Positions 49,828-58,234 of a DNA stretch of 64,000 nucleotides are shown here, in pieces. The position numbers and the translations under genes were made by a program. The stretch lies in the NCBI RefSeq assembly GCF_016863635.1, contig NZ_BOPG01000056.1, positions 80,061 to 144,060 of the forward strand, written 5' to 3'. The notes under the pieces are model-generated. The model searched no databases, was not told the DNA's origin, and worked only from the letters and a program-made list of their open reading frames with translations. This stretch comes from Virgisporangium aurantiacum (GTDB taxonomy: Bacteria > Actinomycetota > Actinomycetes > Mycobacteriales > Micromonosporaceae). The stretch's first letter is position 1. Every line of letters begins with the position of its first letter.

Positions 49828-51012
49828 ATGAACCGGTACCGGTGGGTCATCCTCGCCGTCGGCGCGGGCGCGCAGGGCGCGGCGGCGGCCTACTACTTCG
49901 GGCTCGCCACGATCGCACCGGCGCTGCGGGCCGACTACGACCTCAGCCTCACCGGCCTCGGCCTGCTCCTCGCCGCGCCGATGCTCGGGCTGCTGCTGAC
50001 GCTCGTGCGGTGGGGGCAGGCGTCCGACCGCTTCGGTGAGCGTCCGGTGATGGTGCTGGCGCTGGCCGGCTGCGCGGCCGCCCTCGCGATCGCACCCCTC
50101 GGCCCGCTGCCGCTGGTGTTCGTGGCCCTGGTCGCCGCCGGCGCGGCCGTCTCCGGCGTCAACTCGGCCAGCGGCCGGGTGGTGCTCACCTGGTTCCCCG
50201 CGCGCGGCCGCGGGATGGCGATGGCCATCCGGCAGAGCGCGGTGCCGCTCGGCAGCGCGCTGGCCGCCGCCACCCTGCCCACGCTCGCGGCGCACGGCGG
50301 GTCGCGGGCGGCTCTCTGGGCGATCGCCGGGCTCGAGGTGGTCACGGCGGTCGCGGTCGCGATCTGGGTCCGGGAGCCCGCGGACGCCGTGCGCACGACC
50401 GGATCGGCCGCCCGTACCCGGGTCGTCGACATGCTACGGAACGTGCCGTTCATGCGGGTCAGCCTGGCCGGGTCGCTGCTCGCGCTGCCGCAGGTGGTCA
50501 TCACCGCGTTCGGCGTCGAGTTGCTGCACGACCGCGCCGGCTACGCGCCGGCCACGGCGGCGGCGCTGCTCGCCGTCTCGCAGGTCGGCGGCGCCGGTGC
50601 CCGGGTGCTCGCGGGCTGGTGGTCCGACCGCGCCGGCAGCCGGCTGCGGCCGTTCCGGCTGATCGCGTACGGCATCGCCGGGTCGTTCGCGGTGCTCGCG
50701 CCGGTGCTCACCCTGGAGAGCGCGGTGGTCGGCGCGGTGCTGGTGACGGCCGGGGTGCTGGCCGTCTGCTGGAACGGCCTGGTGTTCGTCGCCGCCGGCG
50801 AGATGGCGCCGCCCGGACGCACGGGCGCGTTCCTCGGTCTGCAGAACACCGCGATGTTCGGCGCGGTGATGCTGGCGTCGGTCGCGGTCGGCGCGCTCGC
50901 CGACGTGGTCGGCTGGCCGGTGACCGTGCTGGTGCTGATCGTGCCCGCGGTCGCCGCGGGATGGATCACCCGGCCGGTGCCGGAACCGCCGTCTCCCGCA
51001 CGCGTCGGTTGA
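49828..51012 (+). CDS. Major facilitator superfamily transporter
   Basis: The 394-residue protein has 12 predicted helices. The conserved loop between helices 2 and 3 reads RWGQASDRFGERPVMV, the MFS motif A, and helix 4-5 text reads SASGRVVLTWFPARGRGMAMAIRQSAVPLG, as in NarK/OxlT-like carriers. Substrate and direction are unknown. ATG at 49828 lies 8 nt after the cold-shock terminator and has no clear ribosome-binding site, so its promoter or start is uncertain. Confidence 0.87.
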   Translation: MNRYRWVILAVGAGAQGAAAAYYFGLATIAPALRADYDLSLTGLGLLLAAPMLGLLLTLVRWGQASDRFGERPVMVLALAGCAAALAIAPLGPLPLVFVALVAAGAAVSGVNSASGRVVLTWFPARGRGMAMAIRQSAVPLGSALAAATLPTLAAHGGSRAALWAIAGLEVVTAVAVAIWVREPADAVRTTGSAARTRVVDMLRNVPFMRVSLAGSLLALPQVVITAFGVELLHDRAGYAPATAAALLAVSQVGGAGARVLAGWWSDRAGSRLRPFRLIAYGIAGSFAVLAPVLTLESAVVGAVLVTAGVLAVCWNGLVFVAAGEMAPPGRTGAFLGLQNTAMFGAVMLASVAVGALADVVGWPVTVLVLIVPAVAAGWITRPVPEPPSPARVG

Positions 51013-51073
51013 GCGATCGGTGCCGCTCACGCACACTACAGAGCAGGACGGCGGCAGACGGAGGGCGGCAATC

Positions 51074-51406
51074 GTGACCGGTGCCGAGGCCCACTGGGGG
51101 CTCGCGGTCGAACACCAACCCGGGCACACGGTGTTACGGGTGTCCGGCGATCTGGACCTGGAAACGGCCCCGCGTCTGCTGGCCGTCGCCGAACCCCACC
51201 TCGCCGCCGCCGGCGCAAACCTGATCATCGACCTGAGCGCGCTGAACTTCATCGACTCGAGCGGGCTGTCGGCGCTGATCCGCATCAACAAACGGGCGGC
51301 GGCAACCGACCGGACGCTGGCGATCATCGCGCCCGCTCCCCAGGTGGCCAAGGCCTTCGAGATCACCGGCCTCGACCAGATCCTCCCCCTCCGCCGCTCC
51401 GCCTGA
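51074..51406 (+). CDS. STAS-domain anti-sigma factor antagonist
   Basis: The 110-residue protein is one STAS domain of the SpoIIAA type (TVLRVSGDLDLETAPRLLAVAEPHL). The phosphorylation segment is NFIDSSGLSALIRI, whose Ser is normally phosphorylated by an anti-sigma kinase. Unphosphorylated, such proteins bind the kinase and free its sigma factor. GTG at 51074 has GGAGGG about 9 nt upstream; the frame is open from 51020. No anti-sigma kinase is adjacent, so its partner is elsewhere. Confidence 0.9.
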   Translation: MTGAEAHWGLAVEHQPGHTVLRVSGDLDLETAPRLLAVAEPHLAAAGANLIIDLSALNFIDSSGLSALIRINKRAAATDRTLAIIAPAPQVAKAFEITGLDQILPLRRSA

Positions 51407-51473
51407 CCCCCGCCGCCCACCCCGCCGCGCGCCCCGCCCGCTGGCGGGCCGGGGGCAAGTACCGTTGGGAGGC

Positions 51474-52373
51474 ATGGACGCCAACTCGACGCAGGCCGCC
51501 GATTCGTCCTCCGGTGCAGGTCCGGCCGGAGCGCAGGGAACACCGGCACCGTCAGCCCCACCGACGGCCGAATGGCCCAGCGCGCCGGCAGCCGGTGAGT
51601 ACCAGCCCGTCGCCGACGACCCCAACAACTGGGACGGCTCCGAGCCCGACGAGACCGAGCTTCCCCCGGCCGGGCTCTGGCAGCGGATGAAGGCCGACCC
51701 CGAGTACGCGCCCGAGCACCTGGCCCTCGAAGCGATCACCCGGCTCGGCCCGGAGGCCAGCCGGTGGGTGCAGCGGACCCAGGCCCGCTACCCGGGCATG
51801 CCGGCCGACACGGTCGCCCAGATCGCCGCCCGGCGGTTCGTCACGTTCGCCCGGCTCTCCGGGGCGGCGGCGGGTGCCACCGGGCTGCCCGGCGCGGTGA
51901 TCGACGTCGGGGTGCTGGCGTGGACGCAGGCCCGCATGGTGCTGCACATCGCGGCCTCCTACGGCGTCGACCCCACCGAGGCGGATCGGGCCACCGACCT
52001 GCTCGTGCTGCAGGGCGTGCACAAGTATGCGCAGACCGCGCGGTCGGCCCTCGCCGTCGCCCGTGGGCACGAGACCGTCGACGCGCTGCTGCCGGCCAAG
52101 GGGCAGTCGCCCCAGGTGACCCAGGTGTTCCTGCGGCTCGGCTGGAAACTCGCGCAGATGGCCGGCCTGAAGGCGGCGAAGAAGATGTTCGCCAAGATGG
52201 TGCCGGGCGCGGCGATCATTCTCGGTACGTGGGCCAATTCCAGTGCGACAAAAGATCTCGCCAAGAAGACGGTGGCGCTGTACCGCAACGCCGCGCAGCA
52301 TCCGTATCAACTGCCGGCCGGGCCGGGCCAGCCGCAGGCCGACCAGCAGATCGAACCGCGGGCACGGCCATAG
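51474..52373 (+). CDS. EcsC-family protein
   Basis: The ~299-residue protein has a Pro/Ala/Ser-rich N-terminus (1-~55). An EcsC domain follows (about 75-270: EAITRLGPEASRWVQRTQARYPG, GAAAGATGLPGAVIDVGVLAWTQARMVLHIAASYG), with a Gly/Ala-rich amphipathic hairpin that may touch membranes. The family was named for the Bacillus ecs locus and its biochemical function is unknown. ATG at 51474 is chosen; an in-frame TTG at 51465 has a GGGGG stretch upstream and is also possible. Confidence 0.82.
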   Translation: MDANSTQAADSSSGAGPAGAQGTPAPSAPPTAEWPSAPAAGEYQPVADDPNNWDGSEPDETELPPAGLWQRMKADPEYAPEHLALEAITRLGPEASRWVQRTQARYPGMPADTVAQIAARRFVTFARLSGAAAGATGLPGAVIDVGVLAWTQARMVLHIAASYGVDPTEADRATDLLVLQGVHKYAQTARSALAVARGHETVDALLPAKGQSPQVTQVFLRLGWKLAQMAGLKAAKKMFAKMVPGAAIILGTWANSSATKDLAKKTVALYRNAAQHPYQLPAGPGQPQADQQIEPRARP

Positions 52374-52611
52374 CAGTTCGGCCATAACGTCCACGTTTAT
52401 ATCTCCGCAAAGCGGCACATTCCACCAGGGCAGAGCGTGCTTGTGACACCGCCGGCGAAAATCGGTACTTGCCCTGTCATCCCGCGTCTCCAAGAATCCG
52501 GGAATAGACCGATGTCGACCTTCGAATCTCGGAGGACCCTCGAAAACATTGACGTCGGTCTAACTGAGAGTCTGCCGACCGGCGGACTCCAGCCCCCAGA
52601 TGGAGGTACGG

Positions 52612-53478
52612 ATGGGACTCACCAGGTCCGTCCGCCGGGCCGCAACCGGCCTGGCCGCCGCGGGAATCGTCGCCGGAATGGTGCTCACGGCACCCACCGG
52701 AGCGTCCGCGGCTCCCACTAGCGCCCAGCTCTCCGCCGCGACAGCCGACCTCGAAGCCACCGCGAAGGTCGCCGGCACGGCATGGTCCACCGACACCGCC
52801 ACCGGCCAGGTCGTGGTCGACGTCGACCCGACGGTCACCGGCGCCCAGCTGCAGTCGGTCGTCTCGGTCGCCTCGAAGCACGGCAAGGCCGTCCGCATCA
52901 ACAAGGTGTCCACGAAGATCGAACTGTTCATCAGCGGCGGCGACGCGATCTACTCCGGCGGCTCGCGCTGCTCGCTCGGCTTCAACGTCCGCAACAGCGC
53001 GGGCACCAACTTCTTCGTGACCGCCGGCCACTGCACCAACATCGGCAGCACGTGGACCAACGGCAGCACGACGCTCGGCACCCGCTACGCGTCCAGCTTC
53101 CCGGGCAACGACTACGGCGTCGTGCAGTACACCAACACGTCCATCACCAAGACCGGCGGCGTCGGCTCGCAGGACATCACGAGCTCGGGCACCCCGAGTG
53201 TCGGCCAGACCGTGTACCGGCGTGGCAGCACCACCGGCACCCGCTCCGGCCGGGTCACCGCCCTGAACGCCACCGTCAACTACGCGCAGGGCTCGGTGAG
53301 CGGCCTCATCCGCACCACCGTCTGCGCCCAGCCCGGTGACAGCGGCGGCTCGCTGTACGCCGGCACCGTCGCCTACGGCCTGACCTCCGGCGGTAGCGGC
53401 AACTGCACCTCCGGCGGCGTCACCTACTTCCAGCCGGTGACCGAGGTCCTCCAGCGGTACGGACTGAGCGTCTTCTAG
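52612..53478 (+). CDS. Secreted streptogrisin-like serine protease (family S1)
   Basis: The 288-residue precursor has a signal peptide (MGLTRSVRRAATGLAAAGIVAGM...ASAAP) and a short ~75-residue pro-region. The chymotrypsin-fold domain has His ~140 (FFVTAGHC), Asp ~167 (GNDYGVVQY) and Ser ~244 (CAQPGDSGGSLYAG) with paired cysteines. It resembles streptogrisin/alpha-lytic proteases, secreted digestive enzymes of actinomycetes. TGGAGG lies 7 nt before the ATG at 52612. The 238-nt upstream space is comparatively AT-rich and probably holds the promoter, though no clear hexamers are assigned. Confidence 0.93.
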   Translation: MGLTRSVRRAATGLAAAGIVAGMVLTAPTGASAAPTSAQLSAATADLEATAKVAGTAWSTDTATGQVVVDVDPTVTGAQLQSVVSVASKHGKAVRINKVSTKIELFISGGDAIYSGGSRCSLGFNVRNSAGTNFFVTAGHCTNIGSTWTNGSTTLGTRYASSFPGNDYGVVQYTNTSITKTGGVGSQDITSSGTPSVGQTVYRRGSTTGTRSGRVTALNATVNYAQGSVSGLIRTTVCAQPGDSGGSLYAGTVAYGLTSGGSGNCTSGGVTYFQPVTEVLQRYGLSVF

Positions 53479-53495
53479 ATCAACCAGCGTCACCG

Positions 53496-53525
53496 CGGGC
53501 CGGGTTCGAACGTGAACCCGGCCCG
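53496..53525 (+). terminator. Terminator hairpin after the protease gene
   Basis: Perfect 12-nt arms CGGGCCGGGTTC (53496-53507) and 53514-53525 enclose a 6-nt loop, 18 nt after the protease stop. Confidence 0.8.
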
Positions 53526-53592
53526 TCACCATGGATAGAGGATTCTCGTTAGGCTCATAGCTCCTTGTCCCTTCGCCTGTCGGGATGCGCCC

Positions 53593-56310
53593 TTGTCCCC
53601 CACCCGTCGTCATCGCGCCGCCCGGGCCGGCCTGGCGCAGGTGCGCGGCCTGGCCCGATCGGTGGTCGAGAACATGGTGGCGGCGCCCCGGCCCGCGCTG
53701 GCCTCGCTGGCCGCCGGCCTCACCGTGGCCGCCGCCGTGGGCGGCCTGCTCTCCCGCACCGCCGCGGTGGTGACCGCGACCGTCGTCGCCACGGTCGGCA
53801 CCGGCGTGTCGGCTTTCGTGCTGATCCGGCTGTCGCTGCGCATCCACGCCCGGGCCCACTCGTTCGGTCCCTGCCGGGGCGCCGGCTACCTGGGGCTGGG
53901 CACCGCCGTCGCGGCCGCGGCCGCCGCGGTGGCCGGGGTGCTCGCGGCGGTGTCCGGGCCATCCGCCGCCACGATGGCACTGCAGATGGGGACGGCCACA
54001 GCGGCGACGTCGTACGCGGCCGGCCTGCTGCTCCTCCCGGGCGCCGCGCCCACGCTGGGCATGCGCCTGCGGCACGGCCTCGACGGCGCCGGCATCGGCA
54101 CGGCGGTCTTCCTGGTCACCTGGCTGCTCGTGCTCGCGCCCGCCCGGCAGGGCCCGCCGTCCGGCGCGCAGGTGCTGGTCGGTTTGACGATCAGCGTGGC
54201 GCTCGCCGTCACCGTGATCACCGGGCTTCGGGCGGCCCAGCACCGGCCGCTGGCGATGGTGTGCGCCGCCGGCGTCGCCCTCGCGGTGGTCGGCCTGGCG
54301 TTACCGGCGCTCGGCCGGCAGGGTCCCGGATGGTTGCTGGCGGCCGGCGTGGCGCTGGTCTCCGGTCCCCCTCTCATGATCTTCGGCGCGAGCCGCGCGA
54401 CCAGCGCGCCCGCCGGCGGCGTCGCGACGCCCTACAAGGGCGGCCTCGCGGCGCAACCGCTGCTCGCGGTGCCGGTGGCGGCGGCGGTCGGCGCCGCTGC
54501 CTACCACGCGGTCACCCGGGGACAGTTCGACCGGGTCGCCGGCACGGTCGGCCTGCTGCTGATCGGCGTGGTGGTGCTGCGCGAGTCGCTCGGCGCGCTC
54601 GACGTGCGCCGGTACGCCACCCGGCTGAGCGAGCAGCAGGCCCGCTTCCAGGCGCTGGTGGCCGGGTCGGCCGACGTCACGATGGTGCTCGACACCGAGC
54701 TGGTGGTGCGCTGGCAGTCGCCGGCGGCCGCGCGTCTCCTCGGCCTCAGCGACCAGGACGTGCTCGACCGCCCGTTCCTCGCCCGCGTGCACACCGAGGA
54801 CGCCCGCCGGCTCGCCGACCGGCTCACCGAGGTGCTCGCCGGCACCGCCGACACCGACGAGCCCGTGCGGGCCCGGCTCCGCGACGGCTTCGGCGGCTGG
54901 CGCGACACCGAGTCGGTGATCCGCGACATGCGCTTCGCGCCCGAGGTCGGTGCGCTGGTGGTGCACGTGCGCGACGTCGCCGAGGTGGCCGGCCTGCAGC
55001 GCCGGCTCGACGACGCGACCCGCACCGACCCGCTCACCGGCCTGCCCAACGAGCGTCGCCTGCTGGAGCTCGCCGCGTCGAAGCTCGCCACCGGCACCCG
55101 CGCGGCGATCGTCGTGGTCGGGCTGCACGGCGTCGCCGGGGTCAACGAGTTGTACGGCACGGCCGCCGGCGACGCGATCCTGGTGCAGGCCGCCGAGCGG
55201 ATCAGGGCCGACGCCGACGAGGGTGACGTGGTCGCCCGCCTCTCCGGGCAGCGGTTCGCGGTGCTCACCGGGTGCTCGGCGCTGCGCGCCTACCCGCGGG
55301 CCGGGCGGTTCGTCGACACGGTGGCCCAGCCCTACGACCTGAGCTGCGGCCCGGCCCGGCTCACCGCCTGCGCCGGCGTGGCCGACCTGCACGGTCCGGT
55401 CGAGCCCGACCTCGCGCTGTGGCACGCCGCCACGGCCGCCGACCGGGCGCACGCCCGCGGCCCGGGCCGGGTGGAGGGCTACGACGAGGGGCTGGCGGCC
55501 GCGCTCCGCCGGCGCGCCACGATCGAGCAGAAGCTCGCGTCGGCGATCCGGGCCGGCGAATTCGACCTGGTCTACCAGCCGGTCGTCGACCTGCGGCACA
55601 AGCTGCCGGTGGCCGTCGAGGCGCTCCTGCGCTGGCGGCTGCCCGAGCTCGGTCTGATCCCGCCGCTGGAGGTGGTCGCCGCCGCCGAGGAGCTGGGCTG
55701 CATCGCCGAGCTCGACACCCGCGTCCTGCGCCGGGCCTGCCGGCAACTGGCCCGCTGGCGGAACGAACGCCACGACCTGGCGGTGGCGGTCAACGTCTCA
55801 CCGTGGCAGCTCACCGGCGACCAGTTCCCGGCCGTGGTCGAAGACGCGCTCGCCCGCACCGGCGTGCCGGCCGACCGGCTCATCGTGGAGGTCGCGGCCC
55901 GCGACGTCCCGACGGCGGCCGTGCAGGTGCCGGCGCCGCGGACGGCACCACCCGACGACGTGCCGGCGGGGCCGCTCGCCGCGCTCCGGGCGATGGGCGT
56001 GCGGGTCGCGCTCGACCACTTCGGGTCGGGGTCGCTCGGCCTCGCCCAGCTGCCGCAGTTGCCCGTCGACCTGGTCAAGGTCGACCGGTCGCTGTTCGCC
56101 GAGCCGTCATCGGCGCTCGTCGACGTCGTGATCACGCTGGGCAACCGGCTCGGTTTCGAGGTGGCCGCGGTGGGCGTCGAGACCGAGGCGGATCTCGCGA
56201 CGCTGCGCGCCGCGGGCTGCCCGACCGGCCAGGGGAACCTGCTCGGTGCGCCCGGTCACGCCGAGCGGGTCGAGGCCTACCTGGAGGAGCACCGGGCGCG
56301 CCTGCTGTGA
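53593..56310 (+). CDS. Membrane PAS-GGDEF-EAL protein with degenerate signatures
   Basis: The 905-residue protein has ~8-10 transmembrane helices (about 40-320), a PAS domain (~345-465: QARFQALVAGSADVTMVLDTELVVRWQSPAA), a GGDEF-like domain (~480-625) and an EAL-like domain (~640-900). The GGDEF signature reads SGQRF. The EAL domain keeps EALLRW, but the DDFGTGYS loop reads LDHFGSGSLG, losing an aspartate used for metal binding. It is probably a non-catalytic c-di-GMP or GTP sensor. The start is TTG at 53593 without a ribosome-binding site; a GTG at 53641 is an alternative. Confidence 0.88.
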   Translation: MSPTRRHRAARAGLAQVRGLARSVVENMVAAPRPALASLAAGLTVAAAVGGLLSRTAAVVTATVVATVGTGVSAFVLIRLSLRIHARAHSFGPCRGAGYLGLGTAVAAAAAAVAGVLAAVSGPSAATMALQMGTATAATSYAAGLLLLPGAAPTLGMRLRHGLDGAGIGTAVFLVTWLLVLAPARQGPPSGAQVLVGLTISVALAVTVITGLRAAQHRPLAMVCAAGVALAVVGLALPALGRQGPGWLLAAGVALVSGPPLMIFGASRATSAPAGGVATPYKGGLAAQPLLAVPVAAAVGAAAYHAVTRGQFDRVAGTVGLLLIGVVVLRESLGALDVRRYATRLSEQQARFQALVAGSADVTMVLDTELVVRWQSPAAARLLGLSDQDVLDRPFLARVHTEDARRLADRLTEVLAGTADTDEPVRARLRDGFGGWRDTESVIRDMRFAPEVGALVVHVRDVAEVAGLQRRLDDATRTDPLTGLPNERRLLELAASKLATGTRAAIVVVGLHGVAGVNELYGTAAGDAILVQAAERIRADADEGDVVARLSGQRFAVLTGCSALRAYPRAGRFVDTVAQPYDLSCGPARLTACAGVADLHGPVEPDLALWHAATAADRAHARGPGRVEGYDEGLAAALRRRATIEQKLASAIRAGEFDLVYQPVVDLRHKLPVAVEALLRWRLPELGLIPPLEVVAAAEELGCIAELDTRVLRRACRQLARWRNERHDLAVAVNVSPWQLTGDQFPAVVEDALARTGVPADRLIVEVAARDVPTAAVQVPAPRTAPPDDVPAGPLAALRAMGVRVALDHFGSGSLGLAQLPQLPVDLVKVDRSLFAEPSSALVDVVITLGNRLGFEVAAVGVETEADLATLRAAGCPTGQGNLLGAPGHAERVEAYLEEHRARLL

Positions 56311-56371
56311 CAAGTTCCTCAGGCCGCCACACCGGGCCGGCCCGCTTGCGGCACTTGGGCAGTATGACCGG

Positions 56372-56884
56372 ATGCAGATCCGCATCGTGACGCCGGCCGA
56401 GCATGAAGCGCTGCTCCCGGGTCTCATCGAGGTACTGCGCGACAGCGTCGAGAGCGGCGCCAGCGTGGGATTCGTGGCGCCGCCGGCGTGGGCCGAGGCG
56501 GCCCGCTGGTGGCACCGGACACTCGCCGGCACCGACGTGATCACCTGGGTGGCCGTCGACGACGAGGGCCAGCCGGTCGGCACCGTGCAACTGGTGCTGC
56601 CGGACCAGGACAACGGCCGCCACCGCGGCGAGATCAAGCGCTTCATGGTGCACCGCGACCGGCGCGGGCAGGGCATCGGCGGCCGCCTGCTGACCGCGGC
56701 CGAGGAGGAGGCGGCCCGGCTGGGCCGCTGGCTGCTGATGCTGAACACCCGCACCGGCGGCGAGGCCGAGTCGATCTACGCCAAGCGCGGCTACGGCGAG
56801 GCCGCGGTGATCCCGGACTACGCCCTCGGCACCGACGGCCGCTTGTACCCGACCACGATCATGACCAAGGTCCTGGACCACTGA
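56372..56884 (+). CDS. GNAT N-acetyltransferase
   Basis: The 170-residue soluble enzyme contains the acetyl-CoA signature IKRFMVHRDRRGQGIGGRLLTAAEEEAARLG (about 91-121, RRGQGIGG being the phosphate loop). The C-terminal LNTRTGGEAESIYAKRGYGEAA segment is typical of small-molecule acetyltransferases. The substrate is unknown. ATG at 56372 (MQIRIVTPAEHEALLP) has CAGTAT 6 nt upstream and no ribosome-binding site; the frame is open from 56246 across the previous stop. Confidence 0.9.
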   Translation: MQIRIVTPAEHEALLPGLIEVLRDSVESGASVGFVAPPAWAEAARWWHRTLAGTDVITWVAVDDEGQPVGTVQLVLPDQDNGRHRGEIKRFMVHRDRRGQGIGGRLLTAAEEEAARLGRWLLMLNTRTGGEAESIYAKRGYGEAAVIPDYALGTDGRLYPTTIMTKVLDH

Positions 56885-56889
56885 CGACG

Positions 56890-56925
56890 GATCGTGGCGG
56901 CCCAGCACCCTGGACCGCCACGATC
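56890..56925. terminator. Bidirectional terminator hairpin
   Basis: Perfect 11-nt arms GATCGTGGCGG (56890-56900) and 56915-56925 lie between the convergent GNAT gene and the small basic protein gene. Confidence 0.75.
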
Positions 56926-56940
56926 ATGTTCGCCGCGGGA

Positions 56941-57159
56941 TCAGCCCCCGCTGCGCCGGCTGGTGAAGTTGCGCCGCGCCGACTGGGCGCCGCGCGCACC
57001 GCCGACCTTGCCCTGGTTCCACACCGGGACGCCGTCGTGGTGGATGGTCTTGCCGCGGGCGGCCGCGCGCCGCTCGGCGCGCGACAAGGGTTCGGCCGGG
57101 GCCTCGGCCTCGTTCGAGGCCTCGTCCGGGGCCTCGGAACTGGACGGGTTCGCTGGCAT
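56941..57159 (-). CDS. Small basic protein with acidic N-terminus, unknown function
   Basis: The 72-residue protein has an acidic, disordered first third (SSSEAPDEASNEAEAPAEP) and then a basic region (LSRAERRAAARGKTIHHDGVPVWNQGK... RGAQSARRNFTSRRSGG). Similar short Arg-rich proteins occur in many actinobacteria without known role; nucleic-acid binding is a guess. No domain is recognised. The 237-nt space upstream (57160-57396) holds no gene that I can support. Confidence 0.6.
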   Translation of the reverse strand: MPANPSSSEAPDEASNEAEAPAEPLSRAERRAAARGKTIHHDGVPVWNQGKVGGARGAQSARRNFTSRRSGG

Positions 57160-57396
57160 GTGTGCCTCCGGAAGTGCGGGTCTACGAGTGAGACGGATGG
57201 ACCGCCGCAGTGCCTCGCCGATTTGGGCCTCGCCCGGTTCGGGCCTCGACCGGTTGGTTCCGGGAGGGCAGCAGGAAACGCTTGCGCGGCGGATAGCCGG
57301 GTGAGCCGGCAGGGCACGGGCGCGAAAGAGCGTTCAGCTGATCACGAACCAACGGTAACCCACACCGCCCACGAAACCCAGTAAATTCGCCGGACG

Positions 57397-58140
57397 CTAG
57401 CGGGGCGTGCCGAAGTCCTGGGTCCAGACCGGGCTGCGGCCGTCGTAGGCCAGGCCGATGCCGATGTTGCGGAACCCGCAGTTCAGGATGTTCGCCCGGT
57501 GGCCCGAGCTGTTCATCCACGCCTGCATCACCGCGGCGGGCGTCGACTGCCCCTTGGCGATGTTCTCGCCGATCGAGCGCCATTTGTAGCCGCTGGCGTC
57601 GATCCGGTCGGCCATCTCGTCACCGTTCTGGCTGGTATGCGAGAAGTAGCTGTTCGACGCCATGTCGGCCGAGTGCTTCTGTGCGGCGGACGCCAACCGG
57701 CTGTCGTTGGTCAGCGCGCCGCAGCCGGCCTTGGACCGCTCCGAGTTGACCAGCCGCAGCACCTCGGCCGTCGGACCGGTCGCCTCGGTGTTGCCGTTCG
57801 TCCCGCCGCCCGTCTGGGTCGGCTTCTTCGTCGGGCTGGTCGCCGCCTTCGACGTCGGCGCCGTCGAGGACGCCGCGGGTGGCGTCGACGAGGCCGAGCC
57901 GGAATCGGCGGGGAACGCCCCCGGGACCTCCTCGCCACCGGGCGCGGCGGCCGGCGGCGGCAGTTCGCCGGCGGCGGCCGGGTTGCCGGCCTTGTCGTCG
58001 GAGGCCAGCAGCCGGCTGCCCCCGTACGCGGCGCCACCGAAGAGCGCCAGGCCGAGCGCGGCCGCCAACGAGACGCGCACCAGGCGGGACCCGCCGGCCG
58101 GGCGGAGGGCAGGGTCGGAGGAGCGATGGGAGACGATCAT
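57397..58140 (-). CDS. Membrane-anchored CAP-domain (SCP/YkwD-like) protein
   Basis: The 247-residue protein has an N-terminal signal/anchor helix (SRLVRVSLAAALGLALFGGAAYG) and a Pro/Ala/Ser/Thr-rich stalk of ~75 residues. A bacterial CAP domain follows (about 125-247): VLRLVNSERSKAGCGALTNDSRLASAAQKHSADMASNSYFSHTSQNGDE, IGENIAKGQ and NSSGHRANILNCGFRNIGIG. The histidine and glutamate cleft residues are present. Function is unknown; envelope or host-surface roles are common guesses. ATG at 58140 is chosen; TACGGT lies 8 nt upstream. Confidence 0.88.
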   Translation of the reverse strand: MIVSHRSSDPALRPAGGSRLVRVSLAAALGLALFGGAAYGGSRLLASDDKAGNPAAAGELPPPAAAPGGEEVPGAFPADSGSASSTPPAASSTAPTSKAATSPTKKPTQTGGGTNGNTEATGPTAEVLRLVNSERSKAGCGALTNDSRLASAAQKHSADMASNSYFSHTSQNGDEMADRIDASGYKWRSIGENIAKGQSTPAAVMQAWMNSSGHRANILNCGFRNIGIGLAYDGRSPVWTQDFGTPR

Positions 58141-58234
58141 CGCGCTCGACCGTAGCGGCCGCGGCCGCCGCGAACGTGAGAGGAAACCCGTTCTTAAGGG
58201 GGTTCTGAACCCCACTTGAGCCCGGAGCTCCCGA

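Noticed and set aside
53496..53525. GGTTCGAAC resembling a tRNA T-arm
   Set aside because: It is the apex of a 12-bp perfect terminator hairpin; no acceptor or anticodon stems can be formed around it.
57182..57583. 133-residue minus-strand frame in the gap before the small basic protein
   Set aside because: Most of it is an out-of-frame shadow of the CAP-domain gene, with no start signal or recognisable domain.
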